A stretch of DNA of 41,367 nt from a virus. A program made the position numbers and the translations under genes. The stretch lies in the IMG/VR virus record IMGVR_UViG_3300027782_004716, positions 1 through 41,367 of that record; one strand, 5' to 3'. Positions 38,870 through 41,367 of the stretch are shown piece after piece; positions within the stretch are counted from its first letter, which is position 1, and every line of letters begins with the position of its first letter. The notes under the pieces are model-generated. The model worked only from the letters and a program-made list of their open reading frames with translations, did no database searches and was not told the origin of the DNA.

Positions 38870-39253
38870 ATGTCTAAAGAATTAAACCAATTCTGCGAAA
38901 ACTATGAAGTGCGTGTGCTCAACGATTCTAAACGTAGGGCACGATATCATCCTGTTAGATTTTTTACAGATCCCATGCGGGCAGATATAATTCAAAAAGA
39001 TACAATAGAATACGAAACTGAAAAGGTCTATACAGTAGAAATACCCGAAGGTAGGTTACGCACATTAGTCGAAATGGAACGTAGATTCTTTAACTATGTT
39101 GAGCATCACGACAAACCTATTGACATGTTTCAAACACTCATGGACAAAGAACGTGAAGAAGCTCACTATAGAAATACCAATGCTGCTGTCCAAAAAGCCT
39201 ATGAACAATATTCAATCATGCTTAACCTAGCAGGATATCAAAAAAAGTTTTGA
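38870..39253 (+). CDS. Phage protein of unknown function
   Basis: This 127-residue soluble, charged, mostly helical protein (PEGRLRTLVEMERRFFNYVEHH, split as 59-80) has Arg-rich RRARYHPVRFF near the start. It begins one base after the thyX stop codon, so the two are likely co-translated. No motif is recognised. Confidence 0.65.
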   Translation: MSKELNQFCENYEVRVLNDSKRRARYHPVRFFTDPMRADIIQKDTIEYETEKVYTVEIPEGRLRTLVEMERRFFNYVEHHDKPIDMFQTLMDKEREEAHYRNTNAAVQKAYEQYSIMLNLAGYQKKF

Positions 39254-39270
39254 TTGATTTTGAATAGATA

Positions 39271-39299
39271 TTGACAGGTTTCTAGAAAGATAGTATAAT
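39271..39299 (+). promoter_or_regulatory. Consensus sigma70 promoter
   Basis: TTGACA (39271-39276) and TATAAT (39294-39299) are separated by 17 bases, a perfect match identical in design to that at 2020-2048. Transcription would start near 39306, 29 bases before the next ATG, with TTAAGGAA as ribosome binding site. Confidence 0.85.
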
Positions 39300-39334
39300 T
39301 AAGTTGTTCGGCAGTATAATCTTAAGGAATAAAA

Positions 39335-40177
39335 ATGCGTAGCCATTATTGGACATGTTCAAAATTTGCAGATTGGCTTCGTGGTACTACAAAACTCAAA
39401 TGTGGTACTGGCGAAGAATGGAACGAGTGGGAAACTCGTGCCAAGTCAGCATATCCAATTCGTTGGTGGCTGGCTGAAGAAGGACTAGACTATGTCCAAA
39501 AATTTGTCTACTATATACCGGATCGACTAAATGACATACGCTATTATATTAACAATCGCTGGGTTACTCACAGCCATGCTCTTACCGCACATCCTCGAGA
39601 CATACAACCGGGTGCTTGGAGTGATGTGGGCAATCGCTTCCTTCCTTGTCTTTTCAACGAGCTTGTTAATTTTGTTGAAATAGAACAAGCATGGCATCAC
39701 TGCATTTGGAGTGATGAAGCCAAGACCCAATTCGAAACTCCGTGGTGGCGCAAGGGTTGGTTGCGTTGGAGAACGTGGCGCTGTCCAGAAGCAGGCATGG
39801 AGTACTTAAAATGGGCCAGTGGCCTTACTGTCGGAGAAGACATGGGTGTAGCGCCTGATGGCAAAGGCTACGGCGAACCAACTCATCAAGCCAAAGCCGC
39901 CAAAGAAATCATAGAGCTTTACACCTGGTGGACTGTTACCTATCGCAATCGTCCCGACCCCTATGATGCAAGTGGTTGGACTGCTTACTGTGAAGCAAGC
40001 CGAGCAGCTAATGGTGGAAGTCTTTGGGGAAGTTTGAGTTCCGATAAAACTCCCGAGATGAAAAAGATGAGTACGTTGTCTTTGAATAAACTTCGTAAAC
40101 TGGAAGAAGCTTACGAAAAAGAAGATGAAGCTATGATGATTCGTCTTATTAAAATTAGACAAAGCCTGTGGACATGA
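39335..40177 (+). CDS. Large phage protein of unknown function, Trp-rich
   Basis: This 280-residue protein starts MRSHYWTCSKFADWLRGT and is rich in Trp, Tyr and charged residues, with a two-cysteine N-terminal segment (C8, C23). No membrane segment is seen. The opening reads like conserved proteins seen in several large phages, from memory. The C-terminus (SLNKLRKLEEAYEKEDEAMM) is a coiled-coil helix. It heads a tight operon of at least five genes under the consensus promoter, so early expression is expected. Confidence 0.7.
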   Translation: MRSHYWTCSKFADWLRGTTKLKCGTGEEWNEWETRAKSAYPIRWWLAEEGLDYVQKFVYYIPDRLNDIRYYINNRWVTHSHALTAHPRDIQPGAWSDVGNRFLPCLFNELVNFVEIEQAWHHCIWSDEAKTQFETPWWRKGWLRWRTWRCPEAGMEYLKWASGLTVGEDMGVAPDGKGYGEPTHQAKAAKEIIELYTWWTVTYRNRPDPYDASGWTAYCEASRAANGGSLWGSLSSDKTPEMKKMSTLSLNKLRKLEEAYEKEDEAMMIRLIKIRQSLWT

Positions 40178-40178
40178 T

Positions 40179-40400
40179 ATGAGCATATCAGATCAAAACG
40201 AACACTGTATTGAAGATTTGTATGCCAAGTATCTGCAGTTCACTGCTGTGATGTTGGAAGAATATAAAGATATAGAAATAGCCGGTATCATGGTCACACA
40301 AGCTCTTAGCATGTATAGAACTGTGTTACCAGAAGAAGATTATCAACGCATGGTAAAAAGCATATATGAAAGAAGAAATGATGTCAAAAGCTTCGACTGA
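40179..40400 (+). CDS. Small phage protein of unknown function
   Basis: This 73-residue acidic all-helical protein (NEHCIEDLYAKYLQF; EIAGIMVTQALSMYRTVL; YQRMVKSIYERR) begins one base after the preceding stop. The helix pattern resembles small regulatory or partner proteins of phages. No family is named with confidence. Confidence 0.6.
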   Translation: MSISDQNEHCIEDLYAKYLQFTAVMLEEYKDIEIAGIMVTQALSMYRTVLPEEDYQRMVKSIYERRNDVKSFD

Positions 40401-40731
40401 ACTCGAACCGCAGACTCCTGCAGAAGGTATTTTAAAACGAGGTCAATGGGGTGACGCCATGACCTACCAAGTCACTTGCGAATGTCACGACGCCAATCAC
40501 GATCACAATGTCTGGGTCGAAGCAGACGACCATCGTGTGACTGTTACTACCTACACCACACAAAAATCCAAATGGTGGAGTCTAAATCGTTGGCAGACTA
40601 TTTGGATTCTACTTACCAAAGGCTATGTTGAGCATGAAGCCAATATCATTATGACTGAGCAACAGGCACTGAACTACGCAGAAACATTGAAGAAAGCAAT
40701 TAAAGATGTCAAAAATTTCAAGCAGCCCTGA
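40381..40731 (+). CDS. Phage protein of unknown function
   Basis: In this roughly 116-residue protein CECHDANHDHNVWVEADDHRV (first 20 of about 33-53) is a Cys/His-rich strand pair that could hold a metal, followed by KWWSLNRWQTIWILLTKGYVE, which looks like a hydrophobic helix, and a C-terminal helix. Two adjacent in-frame ATG codons (40378, 40381) are possible starts. It overlaps both neighbours, by 20 and 26 bases. Confidence 0.6.
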   Translation: MSKASTELEPQTPAEGILKRGQWGDAMTYQVTCECHDANHDHNVWVEADDHRVTVTTYTTQKSKWWSLNRWQTIWILLTKGYVEHEANIIMTEQQALNYAETLKKAIKDVKNFKQP

Positions 40732-41236
40732 ACGAAATACTTTTCAGTTAGACAATGCCAAACGCCGTGCTGAGGAAAAGGGCGAAGAAGTTCCAGAGTA
40801 CTATGAAAACTTTTGGAAATCGGCCAAAGAGCAAGATGAAGAAAATCTTCTAGATCCAGACTGGCAGAAAGACAACATGGAATATGACCTTCGCAGTAGC
40901 GAATGGATGTGTGCCAAAGCTCGAAACTCTGATGCCTATGCACAAAATCTCTATGCGGCCATGTGCAATATGCAGTTTATCAAACTGGATGTTTTACCTA
41001 TCCTAAAAAATCAACGGTGGAGTGCCAGCTGGAGACATGCTGGCGGCATTGTGGCAGATATGCTACAACAAGGTGACTACATAGATTGGTACTGTAGTGG
41101 TATGGGGGAGGGATTGGGCAACGGTGATGCCGATGGCACCAAAGGATATGTACCTGAAGGTCAAGTAACTGAAGAAATAGCCAATGACCTTAAAACTTTA
41201 GGCTGGCTAGCCATGGAGTGGGACGACGAAGAATGA
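40706..41236 (+). CDS. Phage protein of unknown function
   Basis: This 176-residue protein has an acidic N-terminal half. The C-terminal half has LKNQRWSASWRHAGGIVADM and YIDWYCSGMGEG, followed by a Gly/Asp loop and an acidic end. The WRHAGG...YCSGMGEG pattern is seen in conserved phage proteins without known role (memory). It ends in an ATGA overlap with the next gene. Confidence 0.6.
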   Translation: MSKISSSPERNTFQLDNAKRRAEEKGEEVPEYYENFWKSAKEQDEENLLDPDWQKDNMEYDLRSSEWMCAKARNSDAYAQNLYAAMCNMQFIKLDVLPILKNQRWSASWRHAGGIVADMLQQGDYIDWYCSGMGEGLGNGDADGTKGYVPEGQVTEEIANDLKTLGWLAMEWDDEE

Positions 41237-41367
41237 GCTACATGCTATATGAAGTTTGGGTAGAAGATGAAATTGGACATCAGGAATTAATCGATACAAC
41301 TGCTAGCCAAAAAGAAGCTTTTGAATTAGCCAAAAAAAGTCTGGAGGAAGGATGGCCTGCGTCTGTT
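41233..41367 (+). CDS. Start of a small phage gene, cut by the window edge
   Basis: ATG at 41233 overlaps the previous stop (ATGA) and the frame stays open for 45 codons to the end. The visible part (MSYMLYEVWVEDEIGHQELI, then TASQKEAFELAKKSLEEGW) is an alpha/beta start with no known motif. Confidence 0.6.
   Translation, partial: MSYMLYEVWVEDEIGHQELIDTTASQKEAFELAKKSLEEGWPASV

Overview
The window looks like part of the genome of an uncultivated T4-like tailed phage (myovirus type), probably aquatic. The evidence is dense, mostly overlapping genes, a tail-fibre gene behind a T4-type late promoter, ThyX, phage-type phosphatase and phosphoesterase genes, scattered tRNA genes, and no integrase or replicon-maintenance genes. 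The host cannot be named from the sequence.

Left flank (1-5542, all plus strand). A translation/transcription module holds an initiator tRNA-fMet, an RNA polymerase omega-like protein (RpoZ), tRNA-Gly(TCC), a 2OG-Fe(II) oxygenase, tRNA-Thr(GGT), an HExxH metallopeptidase and translation initiation factor IF-1. A tyrosine-phosphatase-like protein, a calcineurin-like phosphoesterase and a repeat-rich tail-fibre protein follow. There are two clear terminators and consensus or near-consensus sigma70 promoters.

Accessory island (about 5539-37327). This is roughly 32 kb of AT-rich sequence made almost entirely of small-molecule or macromolecule tailoring enzymes: 8 radical SAM enzymes in two architectures, 12 HxD...H proteins of the 2OG-Fe(II) oxygenase/cupin type (a thirteenth lies in the left flank), 2 glycine-amidinotransferase-like enzymes, 3 PLP enzymes (one DegT sugar aminotransferase), a QueC-like PP-loop ATPase, 2 short SDRs, 2 kinase-like proteins, a glycosyltransferase-like protein, acyltransferase-like proteins and an SGNH hydrolase. 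It also holds a putative sulfation set (APS-kinase/nucleotidyltransferase fusion, DUF2061 membrane protein, sulfotransferase-like protein), a methyltransferase and a cold-shock-domain/prolyl-hydroxylase fusion. The genes lie in alternating strand blocks. Convergent blocks overlap at their 3' ends. Divergent blocks are separated by only 40-53 bp that carry TATAAATA-like motifs, which suggests late transcription. The last block (37327 down to 27968, minus) is one tightly overlapped run of 15 genes.

Right flank (37356-41367, plus). A sigma70-type promoter drives a 107-nt tRNA-like RNA. It is followed by a histone-H1/Hc1-like protein, a coiled-coil phage protein, ThyX, and several conserved-looking phage proteins of unknown function behind a perfect consensus promoter.

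Interpretation (inference). The flanks are phage core genome that helps take over host initiation of transcription and translation. The island next to the tail fibre probably makes or attaches an elaborate modification (amidino-, amino-, sulfo-, hydroxyl- and glycosyl-bearing) on a virion protein, surface glycan or other late target. The combined radical SAM/2OG/amidinotransferase island, the phage initiator tRNA plus IF-1 pair, and the cold-shock/prolyl-hydroxylase fusion are the most novel elements.
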